The translations under genes and the position numbers were made by a program. Positions 53,473 through 64,000 of a DNA stretch of 64,000 nt are shown in pieces. The stretch covers positions 41,190,770 to 41,254,769 of the forward strand of contig OZ020484.1 in NCBI GenBank assembly GCA_963971405.1, written 5' to 3'. This DNA is from Psococerastis gibbosa (lineage: Eukaryota > Arthropoda > Insecta > Psocodea > Psocidae). The stretch's first letter is position 1. Each line of letters begins with the position of its first letter. The notes beneath the pieces are model-generated. The model saw only the letters and a program-made list of their open reading frames with translations. It ran no database searches and had not been told where the DNA came from.

Positions 53473-55838
53473 CTGTAAGTAGTTATTCGGAAAGTCTGAA
53501 TAGATTTAAATGAAATCTGCTTATGTTGCGGAACATGGTCTGCTTTGAAGGAACCTCAAATATACATTTACATAAATTCTAGCGTATTTTACGGTTTCTT
53601 GTTTTTTTTTTATATTTATTCTATTTCGCTCTTCCATTTAATGGCCCGTTTACATTCTCGCTGTCTCGAAGCATTTTTTTTCGGTGAAAGTCGTAAATAA
53701 ATTAACACAGGACATCTTTCACATGGTAATCTTACATATGGGCTATACTATATGAAACCTTTCAGAGATCACGGTCCACTGCCCTATTTTTGTTTCATTT
53801 GATCTGATCGGGTTGTCCGAAACTAGTTTTTTTAGTCATCGTTATAAGTCTTTTTTCACTTCAGGGAGCCTACCCATCGGTAGTATAAAAGACATGTAAT
53901 TGATTGGCTAATAATAACTAACAATTGATGACAGCAGGCCATAAGTGCACTGGTTGGCACGTGTAGTATCTTGAACCATTATTATGCAATTGAAGACAAT
54001 TGTCAGTTCAACAACTCAAAAAAATGTCATACTAACTCAAACAAATTGCAGATTTATTTAAAACGCGAAATAACTCGTAGTTAAAGGGTATTTCATCACA
54101 GATAACTTGTTTTTAATCTCTAAGTAAAGAACAAACCCCCATCAAAATACACTGAAAACTAAACTAGGAGAAATCCCATTGAAAATCGTTTGGAATGGGA
54201 TAAAGCTGCATTAATCTTAATCTGGCTGGTTGTTCGCATACTCTTGGAATTCAGATAGGATTACACTCGAGACTCGAAAGCTTTCGAGGGTAAGACAAAG
54301 AAGATTCTCGAACCGATAAACAAGTTACAAGTTAGCAGTTCACAGAGCTGAAAAGTTTTGCAACGCTTATGCGCTTTGCCATGGCCTCGCAATTCTTTCA
54401 TTAACGCTTCTGACAGCAAATTAAGAAAAAGTTTTTTGTTTGTTTTGCAGCCTTCTCGTGAAATTCAATATAACAATAGATTCAGGCAAATTTATGAGAG
54501 TTGTTCTATCTGTAACTGATGTTCAAATAACTTATAGTGTGCCTTCAGCAGCCTTAGAATTAAAACAGAAATAATTCATCCGGAAACAAGTGTAAACCTG
54601 CAGAAGAATTTTACAAAATTATTGCATGTTTATGTTGACAATCTTATCGCTGACAGCTGCCCATGATGAAGCGCTCCACAGAGGGAAGATTATCTAAAAA
54701 TTAAATGACTGTGAAAAGATACAAATTCCAGACACTGGAGTATAAATTATTGAGCCTGTGGCTCGAACACGAGGGACAGAGGAGACAGAGGTGGCAGGGG
54801 GGGGGGGCAGAGGGTAACAGAGACAGACGGGAGGTCTGGGGGTGGTTTGCCAGTTGAAGCCTTCAGGTTGTCTGCCTCAAAACAAAGGACACTTTAGTTC
54901 TGCCAGAAGTACCTGGGAGGGGGGAAAGTGCTTACGGGTGAAGTGGCCATGGGAACGGAGGGTTGCTTACGAAAGGGCAAAGGGACCCCCACTACAAGTA
55001 TCGATTTCCTTCGTTTTGTAAACCAGCTTATTAGTTTTGAATTATTGTTTTATCCTTTCTCAATTGCCTTTGCTGGGGTTAGACATTTTCGCTCCGAATG
55101 ATATTGTTCATTTACCTATAATAATCCTGTCGGTCATGACTTTTAAGTAGCGTACCAACATTTTCATTGTAAGTACCGACAGAAGTACTTATAACAATAT
55201 ACAGTTGTATACAATGCTACTATACGTGCGAAAAACAAAATTAAACATGAGTATACCTATTTTATTGTAGTCTAGCTAGCAAACTTTTACTGATTATTTC
55301 GTTGTGTTAACTGATGCAGGCCACACTCGGGCATTTGCCCAGTGGCGTGATTTTTATAAATTGTTGTTATATTGTATATTGTCTCATTGTATCGTACTAA
55401 AATATATTCATTCATTCATTCAAGTATACCTAGATATACTGTGTATCACCACACAAGATGAGTTTTTTTTAATGGAGGTCACTAGAGATATTGCACGTGA
55501 TATGTCGGTATGTGAGCACCTGAGCTCACCAAAAATTAACAGCTTCGATAGAAAACGTATGGTGAAACAATAATAAATAGGAAGGCATTCACGGTCGGAG
55601 TTAGATGACGAATGATGGCTTATGGTATGGGCCGTGGTCGATCTGAAAACGTACTTCCAGACGTTTTTATCATCATCTGCTGTCGACATCTTCAAGGGTA
55701 CTACGTGTACACTCCTAAGATTGTATCTCGGAGGCTTAGATGTCGACCAAAAGATGTTGAGGCATGAGAAACAGATAAGTAAGGCTCATGGCTGAGTCCT
55801 TGTGAGAGTTTCCTTGGTGACTTCGTGGAACTTGGAGA
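53473..55838. other. No supported gene; G-rich patch
   Basis: About 2.4 kb. A purine-rich stretch (54770-54850, 11-G run at 54797-54807) and a possible LINE tail at 55370-55430, with ATTCATTCATTCATTC, are the only notable parts. Frames up to 91 codons have no motif. Confidence 0.4.
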
Positions 55839-56014
55839 ACATCATGAGTAGAGGAAGAAGAACGCAATGATCCACAGTAAAATACTTTAATAGTGACCGG
55901 TTTCGGATAAAATCCATCATCCATCAAGTCTGATGATGGATTTTATCCGAAACCGGTCACTATTAAAGTATTTTACTGTGGATCATTGCGTTCTTCTTCC
56001 TCTACTCATGATGT
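55839..56014. repeat. Perfect 83-bp inverted repeat, 10-base loop
   Basis: The arms at 55839-55921 and 55932-56014 are exact reverse complements, with CATCAAGTCT between. An RNA from either strand would fold to one long hairpin. The arms contain GACCGGTTTCGGATAAAAT and its complement. Perfect arms imply either recent origin, gene conversion or an assembly artefact. Inverted terminal segments are common in Penelope-like elements. Confidence 0.95.
55926..55962 (+). ncRNA. Hammerhead ribozyme-like motif
   Basis: The plus strand of the right arm has CTGATGA (55930-55936), a short stem GGAT-TTT-ATCC, GAAAC (55949-55953) and GGTC (55955-55958): the conserved C3-U4-G5-A6-U7-G8-A9, G12-A13-A14-A15.1 and U16.1-C17 of a hammerhead. 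Stem I would be AGT/ACT (3 bp). Stem III would be AC/GT with almost no loop, which in minimal hammerheads of Penelope-like elements is solved by dimers through ACCGGT. One U between A9 and stem II is unpaired, so activity is uncertain. Confidence 0.45.
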
Positions 56015-57000
56015 CATGACTGAGGACAGACAACAAACCTCTGTTTTGTAAATTTTATATCGTCCAGCTCGTATGTCCTTAGCCATAATGTATAAAACAC
56101 GAGTCTTGGGTTCAAAGAGAGGGAGAGAGCTGATGCATCATGGGAGCTGATTACACCGTGCAAGTTGGAGTAGCCTCCTAACAATGAATGAGTAAGTACG
56201 TTAGCACCCTAAGTAACTAAGTTGCCCCCCCCCCCAAGTCATTATGTTATCCCCTAAGCTACTATGTCATTAAGTCATTATATCGTACCTATGTTTAGTC
56301 TGCCAATGTTCATTATAAGTTATTTGTATCTTACAAGCTTATATATAGTTCCCCACTCAGAATACGCTAATCCATAATAGATCCCAATTAGTGGTATTTG
56401 AAGCGTGACACCATTTAATTTTTGTTCTTGAATTTGAAATTTATATGAAATTTTTCATTTCAATTGGCTTTAAGCTCATTTTAACGCTACACCTGATGAC
56501 TTTGAGGCCCCTTTGAGCATCTTGTAAATGAGTTCCTTTTTTTTATCCTTTTTACAGTATCAAATATATCGAAACCAATAATAGTATCCAAAACCATACA
56601 TAATCAGGGTTTCTGAGCAATTATAACTTTAAAATGTCTAAGTAGAAACACAAACTCGAAGTGTCTAGGAAGTGTAATGGAAGATGCAACAAAGCTTATT
56701 AAATAAACTTGGACAGGAGTTGTGGAAGTTTTAGTTGTAGCTTTTGAATGTTTATCTCTCTAATAACAAGAAGTTGAGTGATGACAGCCACCATGTGTTT
56801 CCCGAGGGTTTGCTTTTGAGTGTTTCCTGCAACAATTATAACGCTGTATACTGTTGTAGATTTATAATTACTAATTACCAGTTGAGTATGTCACCATTTG
56901 ACTTTCTATTATTCAACGTGCTATGTCAGTGTATATCTATTTGTTGAATTGAACAGTAAGAACAAAAACAGCGATGAAGTCTTCTTCTTCTTCTTCTTCA
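56015..57000. other. No supported feature
   Basis: AT-rich, with an 11-C run at 56225-56235. Only short frames and no repeat family noticed. Confidence 0.45.
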
Positions 57001-57268
57001 GCCAATACCCCGTCATTGGCTGGTAGGCCATTTGACGCCGTGCCGCGTCGTAGAGCTGGGCCAATCCCTCCTGTGTCTCAGTTAGGTTTTCTACCTCAAT
57101 GCCAGTGCAGCTGAATAGGTGATTGGCATTCCCCTCCCCTTGGAAGCAGAGGGGCCATTCGGATGACTCAGCGATGTCCCGGCGCAAGTTGCTAGGGGTA
57201 GGGTTTGCTAGGAGCGGTTCCCATCGTTTGCCTGCTGCTCTCACTTTCCAGGCATCTTTGCGATGAAG
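57001..57268 (-). pseudogene. Transposable-element-like coding fragment
   Basis: Open minus frame: HRKDAWKVRAAGKRWEPL, LRRDIAESSEWPLCF, LFSCTGIEVENLTETQEGLA, QLYDAARRQMAYQPMTGYWL, ending in a poly-Lys run from an AAGAAG microsatellite (56980-57000). It reads like a genuine C terminus joined to a simple repeat, as at LINE ends, but I cannot name the protein. Confidence 0.4.
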
Positions 57269-57746
57269 TGAAAAAGAGAATAATGGAAAAAATGCATATA
57301 CCTACTTGAGTTGTCTATTTTCAAATGGGTCTATCTCCGTTTGACCTTACTTTTCAGGAGAGCTAGAAAACCGATTCTCTCTCAATTCCTTATCCCCTTA
57401 ACTCGCAATTAATATGTGGGGGCCATGCTTGTTATTTTTGGCACGTGATGACAATGGCGAGTGCACGCCGAACATGTGGGCACTAGCGTCAAGGGCATTT
57501 CTGAGACATCAGGCAGTCGGCATCACCTGAGCTGGAAGCCCTGTGCTAAGAAGTAAGAAGTAAGTACAATGGTGAACGTTGATTGGCTGGGGTGGAGCTA
57601 GCACGCTTTGTTCTTAGGAAAGGATGGAGATAGATTTTCTTAAAAATATGTCTAACTTTAGAGGAGCATTTCACATGGGAGAAAAATTTTGACGCCAAAG
57701 TGTTATCTGTCGATAAACAAGGAATGCAAGCCAATCAAAAAGTCAT
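57269..57746. other. No supported feature
   Basis: Short frames only, no repeat family noticed. Confidence 0.4.
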
Positions 57747-57870
57747 ATTAATGGGTTAATTGTAAGAGTGGGCCGAAATGGGTTAATTGTAAGAGTGGGG
57801 CGAAAGGCCCAAAATTCGCAAATTCGCCCATATGGAAAATAAAGACAATTTTCTTTCTTTCTTTCTTTTC
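57747..57870 (+). repeat. Repeat H, copy 3, with 28-bp head duplication
   Basis: GGGTTAATTGTAAGAGTGGG occurs twice in a row (near 57753 and 57781), then GGCCCAAAATTCGCAAATTC, CCATATGGAAAATAAAGACA and a (CTTT)n tail. The AATAAA and tail identify a retroposon 3' end. Confidence 0.72.
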
Positions 57871-57899
57871 ATAATCATAATCATAAAAAAAAAATAATC

Positions 57900-58310
57900 A
57901 TAAAAGTCAAAACTGTCACTGATGCCTCGAAACAACGAGCATTTGAAATAACCACCATAAGACGCATATATGGAAAGATGAACGAACGTGGTGTCTGGAG
58001 AATGAGAACAAACGTCGAGATTGACGAGATCCTGAAAAAAGAAGTCATCATTTACATCGCTAAATCCCAAAGAATTCCGTGGATTGGGCACGTGAAGCGA
58101 ATAATGACTCAATATTGAGCTCCAAACTCCGTATACAGAGCGAGAATGGAGGGCAGACGGTGGCAAGGCAGGCCACGGAAACGATGTCTGTCGTGACTTG
58201 GCAGAGGAATTTTACCTGCCCTGAAGACGAGGAAAGCGGTAGAAGGGTCGTCAATGGCTATGAAAGATGGAAAGAAAGAAAATTATCTCTATTTTAAGCT
58301 GTGGTCAAGA
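57900..58310 (+). pseudogene. LINE ORF2 C-terminal region, two stops
   Basis: The plus frame (57938 on) reads ITTIRRIYGKMNERGVWRMR, then EIDEILKKEVIIYIAKSQ, RIPWIGHVKRIMTQY, stop, VYRARMEGRRWQGRPRKRC and a second stop near 58197. The order RRIYG, GVWR-R, YIK-RL-W-GHV, GRR--GRPRKRW is that of the endonuclease-reverse transcriptase C terminus. TGA stops near 58120 and 58197 inactivate it. Confidence 0.82.
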
Positions 58311-60942
58311 ACGAGCATCCTTCAGTGAACCTCAGGTTTACACCCTCAATGTTGTCTTCTTTAAAGTACCGCTAATAGCTTTGTTGCTTCTCATCTCGCC
58401 TGCTCTTATTCTCAAGGGAAATAAATAAAAGGAAATGGAATTAGTTATAAAATGACGGAGGTATAGATTGGGAAAAGGGAAATGCAGACTCCCTCCTTCC
58501 GGAAATGAAAATACTCAGGTGCCGAGGGTGGGGTGAAGAGGATGTCTCGGTAGGTGTCGATGTACTTTGTTGACTTGTTGTTTTCAACCCCTTTTACGGA
58601 CTTCTTTTCTTGTTTAATTATTTCTCTGTCTCGCCAGTTTTAATTATTTTAATTTCTTTTCACTATTGTGCACTAGAGTAATTATATCGATGTTTCTTCA
58701 TCAAAATTACGTACAACAGTTTGATTTTTTACTTTTTCTGCAGCTGCGTAGTGCAAAAAATAGGTGTAGAAAATTTTGTTTTTATAGATTTTTTTAAACA
58801 AAATTGTCTACCTTTCTCTGCTATAATAATTGACTTGTTTACTCGCATTACTAGTATATTAATCTGTATTTATATTTGTGCTCCTTTTTTTATAGGTAAA
58901 TTAAGACATATATATTATAACTTCATTGATTTATTTATAAAATAAGCTAAATCAAATTACAAAATTCATTGAATTCCGCATAAACTACTCTGCATACTAG
59001 AAATTCTCACCATTGTGTACTTGATTGTTAATATTGGGGGAACTCTATGACCAATAAATACCGAAATTCCTCCCCCACCCGCCAAAAAGTCAAAAATCGT
59101 AACAGTTGGTACTAGAAAAATAACCTGGAAACTACCATTTTCGATACGATCTTCACATCAAAGAGCAGATGATCCGGAAAATTTAGGGAGGGGAGGGGTC
59201 GGTCACAAGTTGTATGTAAGTTTAAAAGGTAATTTTTTGTTGAAAATTTGAGTTTTATTCAATTTAAAAAATATTTATATCATATGAGTTTACTTATGTA
59301 GGGGGGGGGGGGGTCATGACATCAAGGGTGTCAGTCATGACCCCCAACCAATTGACCAATGAAATGTGTTTACAACCTTTGAAGAAAAGTGAGTATATTG
59401 TAGTGAAAAGTGTAAAATGTATCACAATTTTAAAACAAATAGCCGTTTTTAAATTTTTTATGAAAGCCGGTGCAATCGTAACCAGTTAATAGGCAATGCA
59501 TTTTTATACTTTATCAAAAAAATGAATAGAGAAGATATATTCAGTTAGTTGCCGATGTCTACATACTAAACATGTCTATTGATCATTGACATCAACAGAC
59601 CGGCATGCAGCAGTATATTCAGTATAGGAATGCATATGATGAGCCGACTTCAACTCTTTAATTTCATTTTTAATCTATTCATAGCACATAAAACTGTTTG
59701 ACGTAAAAGGCAGCAAAGTAATAAGGTAGGATCGCGCATAATGTTAATAGGGGATCCTTTTGCTTGATATTGCCACTCGACGTCACATGATGTACGATAT
59801 AATGGTCCCCTTTCGTGTTTTTAACAATGATCTTCTGTGAGCGTTCCTTCAATATGTAGGCTGACTTCCATTGTCTCCATTAAAACCACCAGCGACTTCA
59901 ATATAGCCATGTTCAGCTTATGAGCAGGCCCTCTCCTACAGTGCCCTCAAGGCACAAAGCTTTGGGGCTGGGGGCGCCATTCGAAATACCTGATACATAA
60001 GAACTAAAACCCCTGTTTTGAAATCCTTGTCAAAAACTACAAGTAAATGGTAGGCTGGATAGAGGCTGTTTTGGATTTGAAGAAAGTACTGACTTTTCGA
60101 AGGTTGTCAAAACTGTTACCGAACGAAAGGCAAGGAATATACATTTCTGTTAATCCTGATTTTTTAGGTCTATTGTTTACACAAGTTAATTACCTACTGT
60201 ATTAAAGTATTCCTATATGTTGTCCAGCTGCTCTCGTCTTAATGTTTAGGAATTTGTAAGGTTTTGCCTCAGAAAACTGAGAGCGGCGAGAAATGCTCCT
60301 AACTTCCCTAAAATGCTTAGAGAAAGCTTAGAGAAAGCTTTCTATACTGTCACTGAGGCACTAGCGCAATGACAATGACAGAACTACCATATTTTGACGA
60401 TTTTACTTTATACTTTCTTGTCAATTACTTGTTGATGTATAATTTAACAGAAATATATTTATTTATTTACTTATTTATTCCTTAAGTTTCTTTTGCTGAA
60501 ACAACTGTGGTCGTAGGACTATTGAGCTATAATGATTAATAGCTGCTGCGAATTTTGCATTTGCATTTCGTAATGATAACAAAATGATGTGAATGGACTG
60601 TCAGTTGAAATATTGATTTCCGCAAGAGAATTCCTCATTTGCAGGAAGGGGGTAAATCTGACAAGTCTTGGGGTTAAACGCGGCGGCAAAGTGTAATGGC
60701 TGTGGGGTGGGGGGGGGGGGGGGTTCATTGTTCTTGGTCAATTACTTGGCCCAACTACCCAGCTTTATATTACCGCTTGTGTACCTTGCGATTCATAAGT
60801 TAAACACTGGATACATATTTTTAGGTACGGTACTTAAATTTTATTATATTTCTGATTATAACTATAGGTATACGAAATGAATTGTTTACGGAACAATAGT
60901 GTACCTTCGAGAAACAATATTCTAACGCCAATAATGCTGCAG
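58311..60942. other. No supported gene
   Basis: About 2.6 kb. Homopolymer runs G13 at 59301-59313 and G15 at 60709-60723. AT-rich frames such as 58721-58945 encode mostly I, F, Y and look random. No tRNA, MITE ends or tandem arrays seen. Confidence 0.45.
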
Positions 60943-61265
60943 CCTGATCATGGCAATGTGGTATTATTTCAACCATGTCACGTGACGGTATTAATTCAAT
61001 TGTATAAAATAAATGAACAGTAAATTTAAGATTTTTTTTAATTTTTGATGTTGGTTATTTTCGCAAAGTGCTAAGTGCTAAAATTGTGTCTATTTAAACA
61101 ATTGAAAAATCTTCGGCTATATTTTTGCTGACAATTATCAGCGTCAAAAATTAAAAAAAAAAACTGAAATTTACTGTTCACTTACTTTGAACAAATTTAC
61201 ACTGTCACGTGACATGGTATTATATTACCCCCGTTATTATAATAATACCACATCACCATGATCGG
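60943..61265. mobile_element. MITE O, 323 bp with long inverted arms
   Basis: The left arm has CCTGATCATGGCAATGTGGT, CATGTCACGTGACGGT, GAACAGTAAATTT and TTAATTTTTGATG. The right arm read in reverse has CCGATCATGGTGATGTGGT, CATGTCACGTGACAGT, GAACAGTAAATTT and TTAATTTTTGACG. The arms are about 130 bp, interrupted by small indels. No ORF; duplication not resolved. Confidence 0.75.
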
Positions 61266-61415
61266 TTGATACGGTTGTTGCTCAATAGTCTAAAGCAGAG
61301 GTCCATATTCTAGTCATAAAATTAATGATGAGGTGTGCAATTTATTGATAAGGGTATGAAAAAAATACTAAATAGCCAATTAAATAAAAAATGTTCCTGA
61401 AAGAAACCCTTTTAT

Positions 61416-61512
61416 GGGTTAATTTTAAGAGTGGACCGAAAGTACCAAAATTGACCCATATAGAATATAAAGTAATACAATATAAAGACAATTTTCTTTC
61501 TTTCTAATTTCT
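61416..61512 (+). repeat. Repeat H, copy 4
   Basis: GGGTTAATTTTAAGAGTGGA, CCAAAATTGACCCATATAGA, a short local repeat of AATATAAAG, ACAATTTTCTTTCTTTC. Retroposon 3' end, truncated. Confidence 0.68.
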
Positions 61513-62671
61513 TTTGTTCCTTGATAATAAGATGGTAGAAGTGGTAGAAAGGTAGACAAACTGTTTTAGTCTCATTGGCAGGTACGCTCATGATAGCCTT
61601 ACCAAATTGGACTAAATGAGTATAATTAATAGAATGGTAATGACTGCAAATCATCCCTTAAGGCTAAATAATTTTTAAAAACGTTTGGTCGGAAAGTCGC
61701 CATGTAGTGCTTAGGAGTGGAAGTGTGGCCTCACTCTGTGAAGTTGCTCTGGACATGCATGGTCAGGTCTCAAATACAGTACCTGTAGGTCTGAAAAATT
61801 CCTAGCGTGGAGGGCCCAAATTCTTTTGTCCGAAGCCCGCTAATTTGTCCAACAGCCCCGGGTCTACAGTTATAGGTAAAATTGGCTTACATTGTCTCAA
61901 AAATTGCAAAATCCAATAGTAAAAGTGCGTGACTACAATATCCCTGAAACTAGCAAAATAGCACTACCACAATAAAAGTCTCTCAAACTGTATTCAGCTT
62001 ATAATTCAGCAATTTCTCAGCACTTTCGCGGCACTCAACCCCATGCTTTCAGGTGTCAATCACAACTTCCACTTACCGTAGCAAAGCATTGACACCTTTC
62101 AATGATTTGCGAGCCTCCCCCTCATACCCCACTCCCCCCACCATTACTCTACTTGACTTCTTGGCATCCCATAAAGCTCCTTTCACCCTCTCATTACCGT
62201 TGCGAGCTTTCACTTGCAGTATTGATTTTAGCGATCCTCTCCTCCCCCCCCCCCCCACTATGCCCTGGTACTCAAATTAATTATGATGATGTAATTAGAA
62301 ATTGGATAATGAAGTAAACCGTTTGGTATTTTCACAGTTTGGGATTTCAATCTGCAATCTCGTATAGAAGTAGCTATTGTACTATAGATATCATAGCTAA
62401 CATTCCTGGGGAAAAAGAAATAAAAAATGCAGTAGCGAAATTTTTTAATCATTTTACATGCATATTTTTAGCCCGTATATCCCCTTCTGGTTTCACCACT
62501 GACAGCTTTTGCCCCATACCTAAAACATCTATTGATTAAGCTACATAAATTTAAAGTCCGGGGTATCTCTTACTGTAGATTAACCTAGACTTGGTAAGAG
62601 CAGCCCTTATAAGGCTTGTCTTGTGTGAGTCTTCAGTCTAATGCCAGTAATAGTTTACTTTTACTCTTCTT
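61513..62671 (+). repeat. Contains repeat L copy 3; otherwise nothing
   Basis: 61680-61860 is collinear with the repeat L copies at 51540 and 52545 (GTTTGGTCGGAAAG, CACTCTGTGAAGTTGCTCTG, GGACATGCATGGTCAGGTCT). A 13-C run lies at 62244-62256. The open frames at 62053-62317 come from this C-rich stretch and its complement and are not genes. Confidence 0.5.
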
Positions 62672-62755
62672 CTGAGGTCACAATCTCAACGTTTGGTGGG
62701 CAGCAATTCCCTGCATATCCTCCTCCAACTCTCTCGGTCCTGCGCCTTACCTCCG
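62672..62755 (-). pseudogene. LINE ORF2 terminal tail, second copy
   Basis: Minus translation KAQDRESWRRICRELLPTKR, then a stop and an Arg-rich end. Collinear with 13687-13765. The AQDRE-W-R pattern followed by a stop is typical of the extreme C terminus of LINE ORF2 proteins. Confidence 0.6.
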
Positions 62756-62879
62756 GAATATATTTTTGCTAGAGTCCTTTTCATATTGCTAACAGCCATA
62801 GCTTTAATATGGCAGGTTCCCGTTTTTTCCTCATTCTAATTCTATATACCCACTGCAGGTTCAACCGCCTATAGGGAGT

Positions 62880-63145
62880 TGTACCCCTAAGAGCAATAGA
62901 ATTCCCTAATAGTGATTGCTTATTTAGTGGGGGCAACTATTCGCCCCTTCCCATAGTCTGTCATCCTGTGGCTTTTTCTAGATAATCCTACACCACCACA
63001 CTTGCCACCACACCCACATGCCGCTGCTTGCTCGGGGACTGCTTATTCGTCAAATTCACAGCTGACCACCATATCTAGTGGCCTTTTCTCTATCCGCCAC
63101 CTGTAACCCCGTCAGTAACCTGCAGGTCAGCAACTAGTAGTTCCT
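62880..63145 (-). repeat. Repeat I, copy 2
   Basis: Collinear with 38784-39025 over about 240 bp (GTGATTGCTTATTTAGTGG, TGTGGCTTTTTCTAGATAA, GCCGCTGCTTGCTCGGGGAC, GTGGCCTTTTCTCTATCCGC, CCTGCAGGTCAGC). Here the repeat continues across the point where copy 1 is cut by a hAT-like MITE, which confirms that insertion. Confidence 0.55.
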
Positions 63146-63914
63146 TATTCCAATGGCTAGTGCTGTTTTTCAATGCTTCTCCAGTCATCCAGGATTATTA
63201 CGACGCTCCAACTGTTCCTACTCCAGCTCCAAACTAGATCAAACTGCTTCATGGGTGTTACTTTAATTTAGTAAATATAAACGACAAAATTAATTGCTCC
63301 GAGTAATTTGATATGCTCATACAACACTGAGATACCTTAGTTAATAAAACCTCCTCAACCAATGCATATTTTTACCTTTTTGCTTTTTTATTACTTTATT
63401 TGCGGTAAATTTTAAATGAAGCCTACAAAAGTTTCATAACCCGCAAATACAGAAAAGTTTTTCCATAATAAAGGAGATCCAATGGAAGAGCCGAAACTAC
63501 TTGAAACTGTTTTGGAAATGAAGAGGATGATAAAGCACCAGGAACCTGCGATAAATGTTACGGAAGTTTCCGTCAAAGCGCTTTATCCCAAAACAGATTC
63601 TCTTACCAACAATTCAAAACTTTCCCCTTGTATTTTTATTTAAAATCATACCTAAGACTTCGTAAACGGAATTCATATTTTCTTGGATGCGCTGGAGTCT
63701 CGAAATGGTTTCTTTAGTAAAATTTCCGTTTATAATTTAACACAGACCTGCTGCAAACTAATGGCAGCAAACCAATGGTAGCACCCACCGTACCTATGGT
63801 CACTATCATCCGAAATAGTGATTTTGGTAGGACCAATCGAACGAATTTCCTAATATATTTCGTTGAAAAACCTGCAGTGGTTTGGCCAGAAGAATGTTGC
63901 TGTTGCAAATCGAT
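63146..63914. other. No supported feature
   Basis: Short frames on both strands without motifs; no repeat family noticed. Confidence 0.45.
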
Positions 63915-64000
63915 GCAGAAACATAGTTGCTGCTGACGGTTAAGATACGAAAACTACATACTTCGGCCATGTGATGAGAACGAATAATATTCGTTCTGCA
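63915..64000 (+). pseudogene. LINE ORF2 fragment running off the window
   Basis: LLLTVKIRKL in one frame and TTYFGHVMRTNN in the next, a frameshifted counterpart of LLLTVKKRKLTYFSHVIG at 47160-47215. It is cut by the window end, so its true extent is unknown. Confidence 0.6.

Noticed and set aside
62053-62317. Overlapping proline-rich ORFs on both strands
   Set aside because: They come from a C-rich stretch with a 13-C run; several phases are open for compositional reasons.

Overview
The window reads as repeat-rich, AT-leaning nuclear DNA of an invertebrate. The mix of LINE, SINE, MITE and Ty3/gypsy relics suggests an arthropod, perhaps a hemipteran insect, but that placement is inference. 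I see no prokaryotic operon structure and no host gene that I can name.

The one intact large gene is the fused Gag-Pol ORF (7794-12110, minus strand, 1438 codons) of a Ty3/gypsy LTR retrotransposon at 7505-12634. It has two identical 133-bp LTRs, a TTAT target-site duplication, a primer-binding site matching the 3' end of tRNA-Pro, and complete protease, RT, RNase H and DD35E integrase motifs. It looks like a recent and possibly competent insertion.

The rest is layered mobile-element debris. (1) A 5'-truncated LINE at 34536-35655 lies inside another repeat, and the C-terminal ends of other LINEs occur at 13.7, 36.4-36.8, 47.0-47.2, 49.35-50.09, 51.3, 57.9-58.3, 62.7 and 63.9-64.0 kb. (2) There are three SINE-like families: a modular one of about 240-350 bp with six copies and clear 9-15 bp duplications, a tRNA-Glu-derived one, and a 177-bp tRNA-derived one. 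(3) A TTA-flanked MITE family occurs mostly as one element nested in another (6138-6521, 25040-25423, 39968-40351, 50428-51246, with simpler members at 42956-43208 and 48292-48434); the 50.4-51.2 kb copy carries a third element with an 8-bp duplication. (4) There are two hAT-like MITEs, at 37888-38066 and 39026-39192. (5) A dispersed family of about 620 bp or more (called D here) has six partial or mosaic copies. (6) Tandem duplications have periods of 99, 109, 154 and about 225 bp.

The oddest structure is a perfect inverted repeat at 55839-56014 (two 83-bp arms, 10-base loop). Its plus strand holds the conserved bases of a hammerhead ribozyme core, as in Penelope-like elements. Several open frames without a family match (53180-53472 minus, 43253-43500 minus, 48523-48901 minus) look protein-like and could be decayed or genuine exons. 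Eighteen G or C homopolymers of 11-23 bases are scattered through the window. All repeat relationships were found by eye, so copy boundaries are approximate unless a target-site duplication fixes them.
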